NCBI RefSeq assembly: GCF_002252675.1
Contig: NZ_NQKY01000002.1
Span: forward strand, 233,378-297,377
Length of the DNA stretch: 64,000 bases
Direction: 5' to 3'
Source: Synechococcus sp. BO 8801
GTDB taxonomy: Bacteria > Cyanobacteriota > Cyanobacteriia > PCC-6307 > Cyanobiaceae
Numbering within the stretch: position 1 is the first letter of the stretch; each line of letters begins with the position of its first letter. Both the position numbers and the translations under genes were made by a program. The notes beneath the pieces were generated by a model. That model worked only from the letters and a program-made list of their open reading frames with translations. It was not told where the DNA came from and did not search any database. Below are positions 28,123-36,035 of the stretch, piece by piece.

Positions 28123-28863
28123 TCAGCTGAACCGCTTGGCCAGGGCGATGGGGTCGAAGACGGTGATCTTCTTGCGGTCGATCTGGACCAGGCCGTCGTT
28201 GCGCAGGTCGCCAAGGAGGCGGGTGATGGTGACGCGGGTGGAGCCGATCGCCTCGGCGATGGCCTGGTGGGAGAGGCGCAGGTCGATGGTGATCCCCTCG
28301 GCGCCGGGAACGCCGAAGTCGCGGCAGAGCACGAGCAGGAAGCTCACCAGCCGGGAGGACATGTCCCGGTGGGTGAGGGTCTCGATCATGGTCTCGGTCT
28401 GGAGGATGCGGGAGGAGAGGCCCTGGAGCAGCAGCAGGCCGACGCTGGCGTCCTGCTCGATGGCGCGCCGCACCGAGGTGGCCGGAGCCGTGACCATCTC
28501 CACCCGGGTGAAGGCGATGGCGTGATAGAAGCGGTCGGACCGTTGGCCGGTGAGCAGGGAGAGCACCCCGAAGAGGCTGTTCTCGCGCAGCAGTGCCACG
28601 GTGATCTCCTCGCCCGACTCGTAGACGCGCGAGAGACGCACGGCACCGCGCCGCAGCAGGTAGACGCGCTCGGCCGGGTCGCCGGGGAAGAAGATCGTCT
28701 TGCCGCGCTCGATGGTCTCGACGCTGCTGCCGGCCAGGCCGCGGATCACGTCCAGCAGGGTGGTGGCCAGGGCGCCGGGGGCGCCCATGGGGGTCACGGA
28801 GCCGGGGGATCCGCTGGAAGGGCTGCTGGGGTAGCGGCTGAAGCCACGCGTAGCGCCGACCAT
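28123..28863 (-). CDS. ntcA: global nitrogen regulator NtcA
   Basis: A CRP-family regulator of 246 residues. The effector domain has [21 protein letters not shown] and GVLSLLTG, which binds 2-oxoglutarate. The C-terminal HTH is [25 protein letters not shown], nearly identical to other NtcA recognition helices. It activates genes with GTA-N8-TAC boxes when nitrogen is limiting. ATG 28863 sits about 17 bases after the predicted transcription start; ATG 28788 (221 residues) fits shorter picocyanobacterial homologues. Its own promoter carries an NtcA box, so it is autoregulated. Confidence 0.97.
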   Translation of the reverse strand: MVGATRGFSRYPSSPSSGSPGSVTPMGAPGALATTLLDVIRGLAGSSVETIERGKTIFFPGDPAERVYLLRRGAVRLSRVYESGEEITVALLRENSLFGVLSLLTGQRSDRFYHAIAFTRVEMVTAPATSVRRAIEQDASVGLLLLQGLSSRILQTETMIETLTHRDMSSRLVSFLLVLCRDFGVPGAEGITIDLRLSHQAIAEAIGSTRVTITRLLGDLRNDGLVQIDRKKITVFDPIALAKRFS

Positions 28864-28885
28864 CAAGGCGTGGCGATTGGTGATG

Positions 28886-28927
28886 AACCTATGGATCGGT
28901 CTGGCCGATCCATGTAGCCAATGACAC
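28886..28927 (-). promoter_or_regulatory. NtcA-autoregulated promoter of ntcA with inverted repeat
   Basis: Minus strand: GTG-N8-TAC (28927-28914), then exactly 22 bases, then TAGGTT (28891-28886) as -10. This matches the class II NtcA promoter and the variant GTG half-site known from ntcA promoters. The spacer is almost entirely a perfect inverted repeat, ATGGATCGG-5-CCGATCCAT (28891-28913), a possible second operator. The box begins 4 bases beyond the rph stop. Confidence 0.8.
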
Positions 28928-28930
28928 TCT

Positions 28931-29683
28931 TTAGCCGGTCGTGGTGCCTGGCGCCACGGCCAGGGCCTGGCGCTGGGCCTCCTGCAGGTCCCGCAGGCCC
29001 GGTTCGGCCAGATCCAGCAGGGCGTCGAGGCGGGAGCGGGAAAAGGGGGCGCCCTCGGCGGTGCCCTGGATCTCCAGCAGCCGGCCCTGCTCGTCCATCA
29101 CCACGTTGAGGTCAACCTCGGCGCGGGAATCCTCGGAGTAGTCCAGATCCAGCAGGGCCCGGCCATCCACCAGGCCCACCGACACGGCCGACACCTGCTG
29201 GCGCAGGGGCGAGGCGGCCAGCACGCCCTGGTGCTGGAGGCGCTCCAGGGCGGCGGCCAGGGCGATCCAGGCGCCGGTGATCGAGGCGGTGCGGGTGCCG
29301 GCGTCGGCCTGGAGCACGTCGCAGTCGACCAGCAGGGTGCGCTCGCCGAGGGCCTCCAGGTCGAGGGCGGCCCGCAGGCTGCGGCCGATGAGGCGCTGGA
29401 TCTCCTGGGTGCGGCCGGAGAGCTTCATCAGCTCGCGGCCCTGGCGGCTGGGGGTGGAGGCCGGCAGCAGGCGGTATTCGGCGCTGAGCCAGCCGCTGCC
29501 GGAGCCCTTGCGCCAGCGGGGCACCTCGGTATCGAGGCAGACGCTGCAGAGCACCCGGGTGCGGCCGGCGGCGAAGAGCACCGAGCTGAGGGCGAAGCCC
29601 ATCGGGTCCCAGTCGACGGCCACCGGGCGCAGGGCATCGGCGGCGCGGCCGTCGTTGCGGGGGGCGTCGGCGGGAGTGGTCAC
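28931..29683 (-). CDS. rph: ribonuclease PH
   Basis: A 250-residue phosphorolytic 3'-5' exoribonuclease that trims tRNA 3' ends. Motifs: [56 protein letters not shown] and [18 protein letters not shown] with the active-site Asp residues. The start is ATG 29683. Its stop almost touches the ntcA promoter box. Identification is certain. Confidence 0.96.
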   Translation of the reverse strand: MTTPADAPRNDGRAADALRPVAVDWDPMGFALSSVLFAAGRTRVLCSVCLDTEVPRWRKGSGSGWLSAEYRLLPASTPSRQGRELMKLSGRTQEIQRLIGRSLRAALDLEALGERTLLVDCDVLQADAGTRTASITGAWIALAAALERLQHQGVLAASPLRQQVSAVSVGLVDGRALLDLDYSEDSRAEVDLNVVMDEQGRLLEIQGTAEGAPFSRSRLDALLDLAEPGLRDLQEAQRQALAVAPGTTTG

Positions 29684-29847
29684 GCGGCCTTTGGCGGAGC
29701 CGGGCCAGCGTAGGTGGCGCCGGTGGTACGTCTGTTCCCAGCCACTACCGATGGTGTGCCGGGCTGGCGAGGGCCGCTACATTCGGGAGGTGAGCGGCCG
29801 GGGCGATCCGTCCGGACCTTTCACACCAACGCTTCCGTGGGGTGTCC

Positions 29848-30447
29848 ATGACCGCCAGCCTCATCGACCCCGGCCACCCCCGGCGTACGGCCACCCCGGC
29901 GCGCACCGAGCCGCTGGCCCTGGTGCCGCCGCTAAGGCTGGTGAGCCAGCCGGAGGGGCTGCTGCAGATCCACACGGCGCCGTTCCGGGGCAGCTTCGCG
30001 GCGGTGTTCAGCCAGGCCCTGCGCAGCGCCGGGCTGGGCAGCCGGGTGCTGGTGAGCCAGTTCCTCAAGGGGGGCGTGGAGCAGGGGCCGGCGGGCAGCC
30101 TGACGCTGTGCGGCCGGCTGGAGTGGCTGCGCCCGGGCACGCCCCACTGCCTCGATGGGCCGCCGGGCTCCCAGGGCTCCGAGGGGGCCACGGCCGAGGA
30201 AGCGCTTGAGGCGGTGGCGGAGGTGTGGGAGGTGAGCCGCGAGCGGCTGCTCAAGGGCGACCTGGATCTGCTGGTGCTCGATGAGCTGGGCCTGGCGATC
30301 GCCCTGGGCTATCTGAGCGCCGAGGCGGTGATCGAGGCGCTTGAACAGCGGCCGGCCCATCTGGATGTCATCCTGACGGGCCCCTCGATGCCGGCCAGCC
30401 TGATGGCGATGGCCGATCAGGTCACCCAGTTGCGCCGCGGCGGCTGA
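29848..30447 (+). CDS. CobA/BtuR-like P-loop-fold protein with degenerate Walker A
   Basis: A 199-residue protein with the fold pattern of cob(I)alamin adenosyltransferase (CobA/CobO): LRSAGLGSRVLVSQFLKGG and DLLVLDELGLAIALGYL align with the family's second strand and Walker B region. Where CobA has GDGKGKTTAA, this protein reads APFRGSFAAVFS, so the P-loop Lys and Thr are missing. I recall similar proteins in other picocyanobacteria, so the change is probably ancient rather than a defect. It lies 4 bases before dcd. Activity is uncertain; it may bind a ligand without hydrolysing ATP. Confidence 0.75.
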   Translation: MTASLIDPGHPRRTATPARTEPLALVPPLRLVSQPEGLLQIHTAPFRGSFAAVFSQALRSAGLGSRVLVSQFLKGGVEQGPAGSLTLCGRLEWLRPGTPHCLDGPPGSQGSEGATAEEALEAVAEVWEVSRERLLKGDLDLLVLDELGLAIALGYLSAEAVIEALEQRPAHLDVILTGPSMPASLMAMADQVTQLRRGG

Positions 30448-30451
30448 CGCC

Positions 30452-31045
30452 ATGCTCAAGAACGACCACTGGATCAACGAACAGGCCGCGGCCGGAATGC
30501 TGGAGCCGTTCCAGCCGACGCTGGTGCGCCACCTGGATCCGGAGGGCCGCACCGGCCCGGTGCTGAGTTTCGGCTGCTCGTCGTACGGGTACGACCTGCG
30601 GCTGTCGCCGAAGGAGTTCCTGATCTTCCGCCACGTGCCGGGCACGGTGATGAACCCGAAGCGGTTCAACCCGGCGAACCTTGAGCCGGCGCCGATGCAC
30701 AGTGACGAAGACGGCGACTACTTCATCCTGCCGGCCCATTCCTACGGACTGGGGGTGGCGCTGGAGAAGATGAAGGTGCCGTCGAACATCACGGTGATCT
30801 GCCTGGGCAAGAGCACCTATGCGCGGCTGGGAATCATCGTGAACACCACCCCGGCGGAAGCGGGCTGGGAGGGCCACCTGACGCTGGAGTTCAGCAATTC
30901 CTCCGGCGCCGACTGCCGCATCTACGCCGGCGAAGGCATCTGCCAGCTGCTGTTCTTCGAGGGCGACCCCTGCGCCACCACCTACAACGACCGCCAGGGC
31001 AAGTACCAGCACCAGCCCGAAAGGGTGACGCTGGCGAAGGTTTGA
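30452..31045 (+). CDS. dcd: dCTP deaminase
   Basis: A 197-residue enzyme that makes dUTP from dCTP for dTMP synthesis. Motifs: FGCSSYGYDLRLSPKEF, GKSTYARLGIIVNTTP and the catalytic Glu region AEAGWEGHLTLEFSN, with GEGICQLLFFEGD near the end. It is 4 bases after the CobA-like gene. It is the last core gene before the accessory region; thyX, which uses its product line, is the first core gene on the other side. Confidence 0.95.
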   Translation: MLKNDHWINEQAAAGMLEPFQPTLVRHLDPEGRTGPVLSFGCSSYGYDLRLSPKEFLIFRHVPGTVMNPKRFNPANLEPAPMHSDEDGDYFILPAHSYGLGVALEKMKVPSNITVICLGKSTYARLGIIVNTTPAEAGWEGHLTLEFSNSSGADCRIYAGEGICQLLFFEGDPCATTYNDRQGKYQHQPERVTLAKV

Positions 31046-31232
31046 GGGGATGAACAGTTTGTTATCGGGTTTGTCTAAATCGGTTGGTTGGGGCGGAGCG
31101 CATGGGCAATTGGTTGTGGCGCGAGGGTTTTGTCGGACTTGCCTGGACTGGGGCGAGTGCTTATGCCGCTGCTGCCTCGGTATGCGGGTGGTTATCGGAA
31201 CCGTCCAATAAAGAGTTAGACCTACAAAAGAC

Positions 31233-31769
31233 ATGTCGAAAGCAGTTAGCACATTCGCGACAGCGATCGAGGACTCAGAAAGCCTCCTAAAGCTGTTTGA
31301 CCAAACGCAGAAGAACAATGCTGAATCGGCGGAGGTTCTTAAGCGTGCTGGGCTGATAATGGCGGTTACAGCATGGGAGACCTACGTTGAAGACCGTCTG
31401 AACGAGGCAGTCGAAGCCCGGTTGAAAGTTCTCAGTGGCAGCCCAGTTTGCAAATTTGTTAGCGGCAAACTTGCCGAAGAACTCAAGCGACTGAACAATC
31501 CGACAGCTGATAAGACTAAACGACTGTTCATCGATTTCTTGGATTTTGACGTAACCGCATGCTGGAAGTGGGCCAACTCCGATCCTGCCACTTCGAGAAA
31601 AGCCTTGGATAGCCTCTTATCCAAGCGCGGCGATGTTGTACACTGAGCGAAGCCGCAGAACGGTGGGCCACCCGCTCCACATCTGGTTAAGCGCGATGAC
31701 CTAGAAAAGGCTATTCGTCTGATAAAGAATCTCGTTGACAGTACCGAAAGGTCTCTCCAAGAGAACTGA
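31233..31769 (+). pseudogene. HEPN-domain protein with in-frame TGA after the catalytic motif
   Basis: The frame codes 137 residues, meets TGA at 31644, and then continues in the same frame for 40 more sensible residues (including APHLVKRDDLEKAIRLIKNL) to a second TGA at 31767. The whole looks like a RiboL-PSP-type HEPN protein: IMAVTAWETYVEDRLNEAVEARL, then the ribonuclease motif R132-x4-H137 (KRGDVVH). The stop falls directly after the catalytic His, where relatives as I remember them have Arg, so one CGA-to-TGA change explains it. The product could be truncated, read through, or dead. It is cassette 1 of the array. Confidence 0.75.
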
Positions 31770-31770
31770 G

Positions 31771-31857
31771 GTATAACATCCTAATGCAGAAGACGGGAGC
31801 GGCGGTTGCCTATCATGCCGATTCGCCCCTGCCCGCTTCTGATCTGGAGCGTTAGGT
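31771..31857 (+). other. attC-like site a (cassette 1)
   Basis: Starts 2 bases after the extended HEPN stop. Outer box GTATAAC, 9-base spacer, CAGAAG-a-CGGG (one bulged base), central arm with GGCG/CGCC, CCCG-CTTCTG, 9-base spacer ending GAGC, then GTTAGGT, which fits GTTRRRY. The stem pairs perfectly apart from the bulge, as attC extrahelical bases do. Confidence 0.75.
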
Positions 31858-32049
31858 GGAACCCAGAGAGACACGTGGCTTCTGCATCATCATCTCGGTC
31901 ACTTCCATAGGCTTTCAGCCTTTGCATCATGAAAGTATTACGAGACAAAGCGCTTACAATGCAAAGCAATGGAAGCCTCAGGACGCATAAGCATCTACTG
32001 AGCCCATGAGAAACCCAGTTTAACCTAGCCCGAAGAGTCTCAGAGAAAG

Positions 32050-33306
32050 ATGTCGACCCGAACTGACTGGCGCGATTCAAAAGTCATGAGCTCCCAAGAG
32101 CTTGTCAGAGAAGCTTGCTCATTACTTTCATCCTCGGGAGAGAGTGGCATCACATACCTAGACCACAATCTGTTCAGTGTCTACCTAGATATTCTCTGTG
32201 GACTCTTTCGGTTCAATGATGAGATCCCCTCTGAGGCTAGACAAGCTGCAATGACAAAGTGCATTCTGGGGATTGCGAGATCTGGACCCCAAAGCGATAC
32301 CCAGTTGGCACGGCTACTACGGCAAGAAGAACAAGCCTATCTTCAAATAAATAAGACATCATACGTCCTGCTTTCGTCGGTATCGCTGAAGTATAGTCAA
32401 CAGATCAATCGAATCTCAGCTCCAACGGCCACGTTTACGTTCTATCCAGCTCGGCCACGTTCATTTCGTCTTCCCGATGGTGGCAGTGTTCGCGTTAAGG
32501 ATGCGACACCAAGTGGCTATTCGTACGTCAAGGTTCACGTCCAAGCAAGAGATCATTGGGGCGCTGCAGAGGTGGCGTTGCATTCCCTTGATCTGCTGAG
32601 AAGCTTCTGGAATCTATATTTCAATAGACGGATTGGCATAAGGGAGACTTGGATATCAGATGGAGGATGGACGCCAGTAAATGCAGTTCTCCCTGGCCCC
32701 ATTCATACACTGCACACACAAGCTGGAACGCTCGCCCTCGATGGTGTTTGGTGGACTTCTTATATGCCCAAGGAGACTAAGCCCAAACCCATTGGCAGCG
32801 AGTACCCGGATCTTAAGAAGTTTGAGAGATTTGTACGAAATCAAATAAGCAAGTCACATTTTGGCGAGAAGATTGAAAGGTTTCTGATTCGATATGTTAG
32901 AGCTCTGGACTCATACGACTCAACGACTACGATGCTTAATCTATGGAGTACTCTTGAAGAGATTGCGGGAGTAAAGGGCGTGGGTGATTCGAACAGATTG
33001 ATCAAAAGAGTGACCTTCTTGGACCATAAACCTAAGCAGGGCAGGCTCCTGCTTGAGTTTATTCGAGATCACAGAAACACGATTGCCCACGCCGGGGCGA
33101 CGCCAGACGAGATTGAGCGTCTTATCTATATCCTAAAAATCTATGTTGAAGGGCTGCTCTGGTTCGTTATTCGCAATGCACAAAGGTATAACACCCATGA
33201 AGATCTTCTTGGAGTGCTTGATTTGTCTGTTGACCCAAATGAAATTCGTGCGGACATGGAAAGGCTAAATCAAGGTTTGCGCCTTCGGCTCCAAGCCTCC
33301 ACATAG
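32050..33306 (+). CDS. uncharacterised protein with C-terminal HEPN-like domain
   Basis: A 418-residue soluble protein, ORF of cassette 2. The N-terminal ~270 residues are not recognised. The C-terminal part has TMLNLWSTLEEIAG, a long helix pair, and FIRDHRNTIAHAG with an R342-x4-H347 motif, as in ApeA-like HEPN ribonuclease domains of abortive-infection systems. It has low GC and frequent AGA and ATA codons, unlike its neighbours. About 190 bases of non-coding DNA precede it within the cassette, enough for its own promoter. Its TAG stop lies inside attC site b. The HEPN call rests on motif and helix context. Confidence 0.7.
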   Translation: MSTRTDWRDSKVMSSQELVREACSLLSSSGESGITYLDHNLFSVYLDILCGLFRFNDEIPSEARQAAMTKCILGIARSGPQSDTQLARLLRQEEQAYLQINKTSYVLLSSVSLKYSQQINRISAPTATFTFYPARPRSFRLPDGGSVRVKDATPSGYSYVKVHVQARDHWGAAEVALHSLDLLRSFWNLYFNRRIGIRETWISDGGWTPVNAVLPGPIHTLHTQAGTLALDGVWWTSYMPKETKPKPIGSEYPDLKKFERFVRNQISKSHFGEKIERFLIRYVRALDSYDSTTTMLNLWSTLEEIAGVKGVGDSNRLIKRVTFLDHKPKQGRLLLEFIRDHRNTIAHAGATPDEIERLIYILKIYVEGLLWFVIRNAQRYNTHEDLLGVLDLSVDPNEIRADMERLNQGLRLRLQAST

Positions 33307-33390
33307 CACCGCCATGCACCAGAGCCGCCACCGAAGGGAATGCATCTACATCCCTGGTTCTGTGTGGCTTGGTGATGGCGAGCGTTGTAC
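33301..33390 (+). other. attC-like site b (cassette 2)
   Basis: Outer box ACATAGC (contains the stop codon of cassette 2's ORF), 9-base spacer, CACCA-g-AGCC with one bulged G, central GGGA/TCCC arm, GGCT-TGGTG, 9-base spacer ending GAGC, then GTTGTAC. The single extrahelical G in the left stem is the strand-choice mark of real attC sites. Confidence 0.78.
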
Positions 33391-33436
33391 TGTCTCGCTG
33401 GAGTATGTTTTAATGAACTCAAGTAACTGATTAACC

Positions 33437-34486
33437 ATGGCCGAGAAAGCTCCTTCCTCAGCGACCGACACAAAGTCTGCGAGTGAAGCATTTCAACAGA
33501 AGCTTTCCGACGGATTTATGGGCCTCTTCGAACTTGTTATATCCAATAGAAGAGGATATTATGCACTACACCCTGACAAGATCCCAACTCCAGAATCAGT
33601 AGGTTCTCTTATCAACTCATCCTCAGCTACAAATGCAGCAATTTCCGGAGGATTTAATCTGGCGCCCGGGCCTTGGGGCCTTGTAGGCATCGTTCCTGAA
33701 CTCACATTGATTTTCCGAAACCAGCTAATGTTGATATACGACGTTGGAATGGCCTATGGCAAGTCTGACGTTCTAACAAAGGAACTTCTCGCCGGCGTTC
33801 TTCTAGATGCATTCGGAATTGGTGCGGGTAGTTTGATTGTTATGCAGGGGAGCAAGTTAATTGTAAAGCGGGTTTCACTCCGAGTCTTCCAGCGAATTGT
33901 GACCTTGCTGGCAGGTAAAGTTACCCAGCAAGCTCTAAAATCAGCGCTAAGCAAGTGGGTCCCAGTTCTTGGTGCTGCGGCGATGGCAGCTTGGGTTCAC
34001 TATATGACTAAGAAGGTTGGCCGAAAAGCCGTGGAAATTCTTAGCAAAGACGTCTCAGTAGATCAAACAGAAAGTGATCAGGATAAGGCTGGTGAGTCTC
34101 CTGAAGTTACTCAAAATACAGAAACATCTAACGATGTATCTTCTGTTGTCCAGAGGATCAAGATACTTGTCTGTCTTGCAGCTATTGATGGAAAGACTCA
34201 TGACCAAGAATCGGCTTTTATTGTCGAGATAATGTCAAGCTGCGATATCCCAGCAGTGGAGAAGGATAAAATCGTTGAAGCTCTCGCTAACTACAAGCAA
34301 ATTGATGTCGACTATGGAGGTTTGGCCGCCAATCCAAGTGACTCGGTGGGAATCCTGGTCGACATGGTCGCCTTATCAAGGCGAGACGGGAGTATCCATC
34401 CAGCAGAAAGAATCTACATCCGAAAAGTTGGAGGAATCCTCGGAGTGGCTGAAGCCGATGTTAATGACTTGCTCGAAACAGTCTAA
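33437..34486 (+). CDS. TerB-like domain protein with hydrophobic N-terminal module
   Basis: A 349-residue protein, ORF of cassette 3. Residues ~70-200 contain hydrophobic and Gly-rich helices (LAPGPWGLVGIVPELTLIF, LLDAFGIGAGSLIVM, VPVLGAAAMAAWVHYMTKKVG) resembling EcsC or DUF697/YcjF-type membrane modules. After a polar linker, residues ~245-349 look like a TerB domain: KILVCLAAIDGKTHDQESAF and MVALSRRDGSIHPAERIYI carry the acidic and His residues expected for metal binding. TerB proteins occur in tellurite and phage stress systems. It has low GC, with the start 46 bases after attC site b. Confidence 0.7.
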   Translation: MAEKAPSSATDTKSASEAFQQKLSDGFMGLFELVISNRRGYYALHPDKIPTPESVGSLINSSSATNAAISGGFNLAPGPWGLVGIVPELTLIFRNQLMLIYDVGMAYGKSDVLTKELLAGVLLDAFGIGAGSLIVMQGSKLIVKRVSLRVFQRIVTLLAGKVTQQALKSALSKWVPVLGAAAMAAWVHYMTKKVGRKAVEILSKDVSVDQTESDQDKAGESPEVTQNTETSNDVSSVVQRIKILVCLAAIDGKTHDQESAFIVEIMSSCDIPAVEKDKIVEALANYKQIDVDYGGLAANPSDSVGILVDMVALSRRDGSIHPAERIYIRKVGGILGVAEADVNDLLETV

Positions 34487-34494
34487 GTCAAGCG

Positions 34495-34587
34495 GTACAA
34501 CATCACAATCCACCTGAACCGCCCCCATTCAAGCATGGATCAGATCTGGCGATGCCGATTGGCGGCAGGTGGTCATGAGCGTTAGTT
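34495..34587 (+). other. attC-like site c (cassette 3)
   Basis: Eight bases after the stop of cassette 3's ORF: GTACAAC, 9-base spacer, CACCTG-aa-CCGCC, central region, GGCGG-CAGGTG, 9-base spacer ending GAGC, GTTAGTT. The stem is 11 perfect pairs with a two-base bulge. Spacers and order are identical to sites a and b. The remaining 239 bases to the next gene show no feature. Confidence 0.78.
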
Positions 34588-34826
34588 CTGCTGTCGAGCC
34601 GATTGATTCTTGTGGTCAGATATTCAGGAAAGAATCTCTCGAAAGCCCTCGAAACGTATCTATCATTGGCTTTCTGGCAGTGGCTTGGGTTGAAATGGCA
34701 ACTTGGTAAGTGTGCCGTCAAAAAAAGCTCAAAGGACAGGCACACACCCTGGAAGCCCGAGATCCAGGCGCGGATCAGTCCAGAGCTCAAGACGCATAGC
34801 AGATTCGCGGCCATGGGCCAGGTCGT

Positions 34827-36035
34827 TCATCGGCTCGGAGGGCTGGTGAACACGGACTCCAGCCAGTCGTAAGCACGCTGATGGAACAATGAACGCGCCA
34901 TCTCCTCGCAATGCCCGCCGGCGCCTTCGGCTTTGGTGAAGCGCACCAGGGTCCGGGGACACCGCAGCGCGCCATGCAGCTGCTCCGCGAAGCGCGCGAT
35001 CGGATCGCCTTCCGCCCAGGCCACCAGCGTGGGGCAGCGGATCTGTTCCGCGCGCCCCCTGAGGCTGTAGTCGCCGGCGATCCTGAAGTAATCGGCGAGG
35101 GAATCGAGGCCATGCACCCAGAGGGCCCGCTGGAAGGTCCAGTGCAGGGATGGATTGGAGCGGATCTGGCCCTGCAGGGCTTCGAGATCGGTGGGGGCGA
35201 TTTCGGGCAGGCGTTCGCGCACGGCAGGCGGGAGCGGCAGGTTCGCCCGCAACGCTTCGAGAAGGTCCCACTGGCCGGGGTCGGCGATGCAGGCCGCAAG
35301 CCGGTGCTCCCCGCTGGCTGCACGGGGCGCCAGATAGCCGCCGAAGCTCCAGCCGATCAGCGCCATCCGCTGCGGGTCCACCTCCGGGCGGGAGTGCGCG
35401 TAGTCGACAACCGGGCGCACCACGTTCTCCCAGTCGGGGCGGAACACCAGGCCCTGGTGGATGAGGGGGCGGCCCTGGCCGGGGCCGTCGAAGGTGAGGC
35501 AGTGGTAGCCGCGGCGCACGGCGGCCACGGCATGGGCAAAGTGCGCCTCGTGCACGGTGGCGTCGTAGCCGTTGGTGGCGATCACCAAGGGGCGCGGCTG
35601 GCCCGAGTCATCGGCACGGTGGAAGTAGCCGGGCAGGCTCGTGCCCTCGTAGGGGATTTCCACGGCCTCCACCGCTGGCGACATTCGGGCGGCGGCTCTG
35701 GCGAACGCCTCGGCCTCCCGGTCGAAGGCCTCCACCAGCCGGACGTCCACAGGCACGCCGAAGAGCGGCAGGTAGGACGTGCGGTAGTAGTTGCTGGCCC
35801 GCAGGTAGGCCTCGCGAGCGCTCACCGAGCAGCCGGCCGCCGCACAGGATTCGGCGATCTGAAACACACGGTCGGCGGTGGCTGTCCAGGCCCGATACCA
35901 GCTGTCCGGATCGGCGGGCGTGATCTGCGCAGCCGTGACGAAGCACTCGCCGAAATCAGCACCCCCATAGAGCGCGTGCGAGAGGGCGCGGACGGCAAAC
36001 CGCTCAAACAGCGTGTCTTGAAAGAAGAGCCCCAT
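34827..36035 (-). CDS. alpha/beta hydrolase, FrsA/pseudooxynicotine-hydrolase type
   Basis: A 402-residue enzyme with a helical N-terminal half (about 1-130) and an alpha/beta hydrolase core. FDGPGQGRPL and the nucleophile elbow GWSFGGYLAP are typical of the two-domain hydrolases that include 2,6-dihydropseudooxynicotine hydrolase. The Asp (WAEGDPIARFAEQL) and His (AGGHCEEM) complete the triad. No signal peptide. High GC, so it is not part of the AT-rich cassettes. The substrate is unknown; family members cleave C-C or ester bonds in small aromatic or secondary metabolites. Confidence 0.8.
   Translation of the reverse strand: MGLFFQDTLFERFAVRALSHALYGGADFGECFVTAAQITPADPDSWYRAWTATADRVFQIAESCAAAGCSVSAREAYLRASNYYRTSYLPLFGVPVDVRLVEAFDREAEAFARAAARMSPAVEAVEIPYEGTSLPGYFHRADDSGQPRPLVIATNGYDATVHEAHFAHAVAAVRRGYHCLTFDGPGQGRPLIHQGLVFRPDWENVVRPVVDYAHSRPEVDPQRMALIGWSFGGYLAPRAASGEHRLAACIADPGQWDLLEALRANLPLPPAVRERLPEIAPTDLEALQGQIRSNPSLHWTFQRALWVHGLDSLADYFRIAGDYSLRGRAEQIRCPTLVAWAEGDPIARFAEQLHGALRCPRTLVRFTKAEGAGGHCEEMARSLFHQRAYDWLESVFTSPPSR

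Larger units (their letters stand above)
31215..34587 (+). mobile_element. array of three integron-type gene cassettes (no integrase in window)
   Basis: Three AT-rich ORFs, each followed by an attC-like site, form cassettes 31216-31851, 31852-33384 and 33385-34581. The array opens with the core-site heptamer GTTAGAC (31215-31221), 12 bases before the first ORF. In circular form a cassette's leading heptamer must pair with its own outer box. Here GTTAGAC/GTATAAC pairs at 6 of 7, GTTAGGT/ACATAGC at 6 of 7 (one wobble), and GTTGTAC/GTACAAC at 7 of 7. GC content and codon use differ sharply from the flanks. No attI or integrase was found. Confidence 0.8.

Noticed and set aside
31073..31221. GTCTAAA...GTTAGAC as a fourth attC upstream of cassette 1
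   Set aside because: Outer boxes pair, but the inner stems do not match and the 9-base geometry is lost. Only the right-hand heptamer is kept as cassette boundary.
31781..32080. 99-codon minus-strand ORF
   Set aside because: It runs across attC site a and non-coding cassette DNA, with no recognisable protein features.
31215..34587. Integron integrase in or beside the array
   Set aside because: All larger ORFs within 10 kb on both strands were assigned to other families; no tyrosine-recombinase R-H-R-Y pattern was seen.
34503..34872. Overlapping ORFs on both strands after cassette 3
   Set aside because: Both cross attC site c or the gap after it, lack ribosome sites and resemble no protein.
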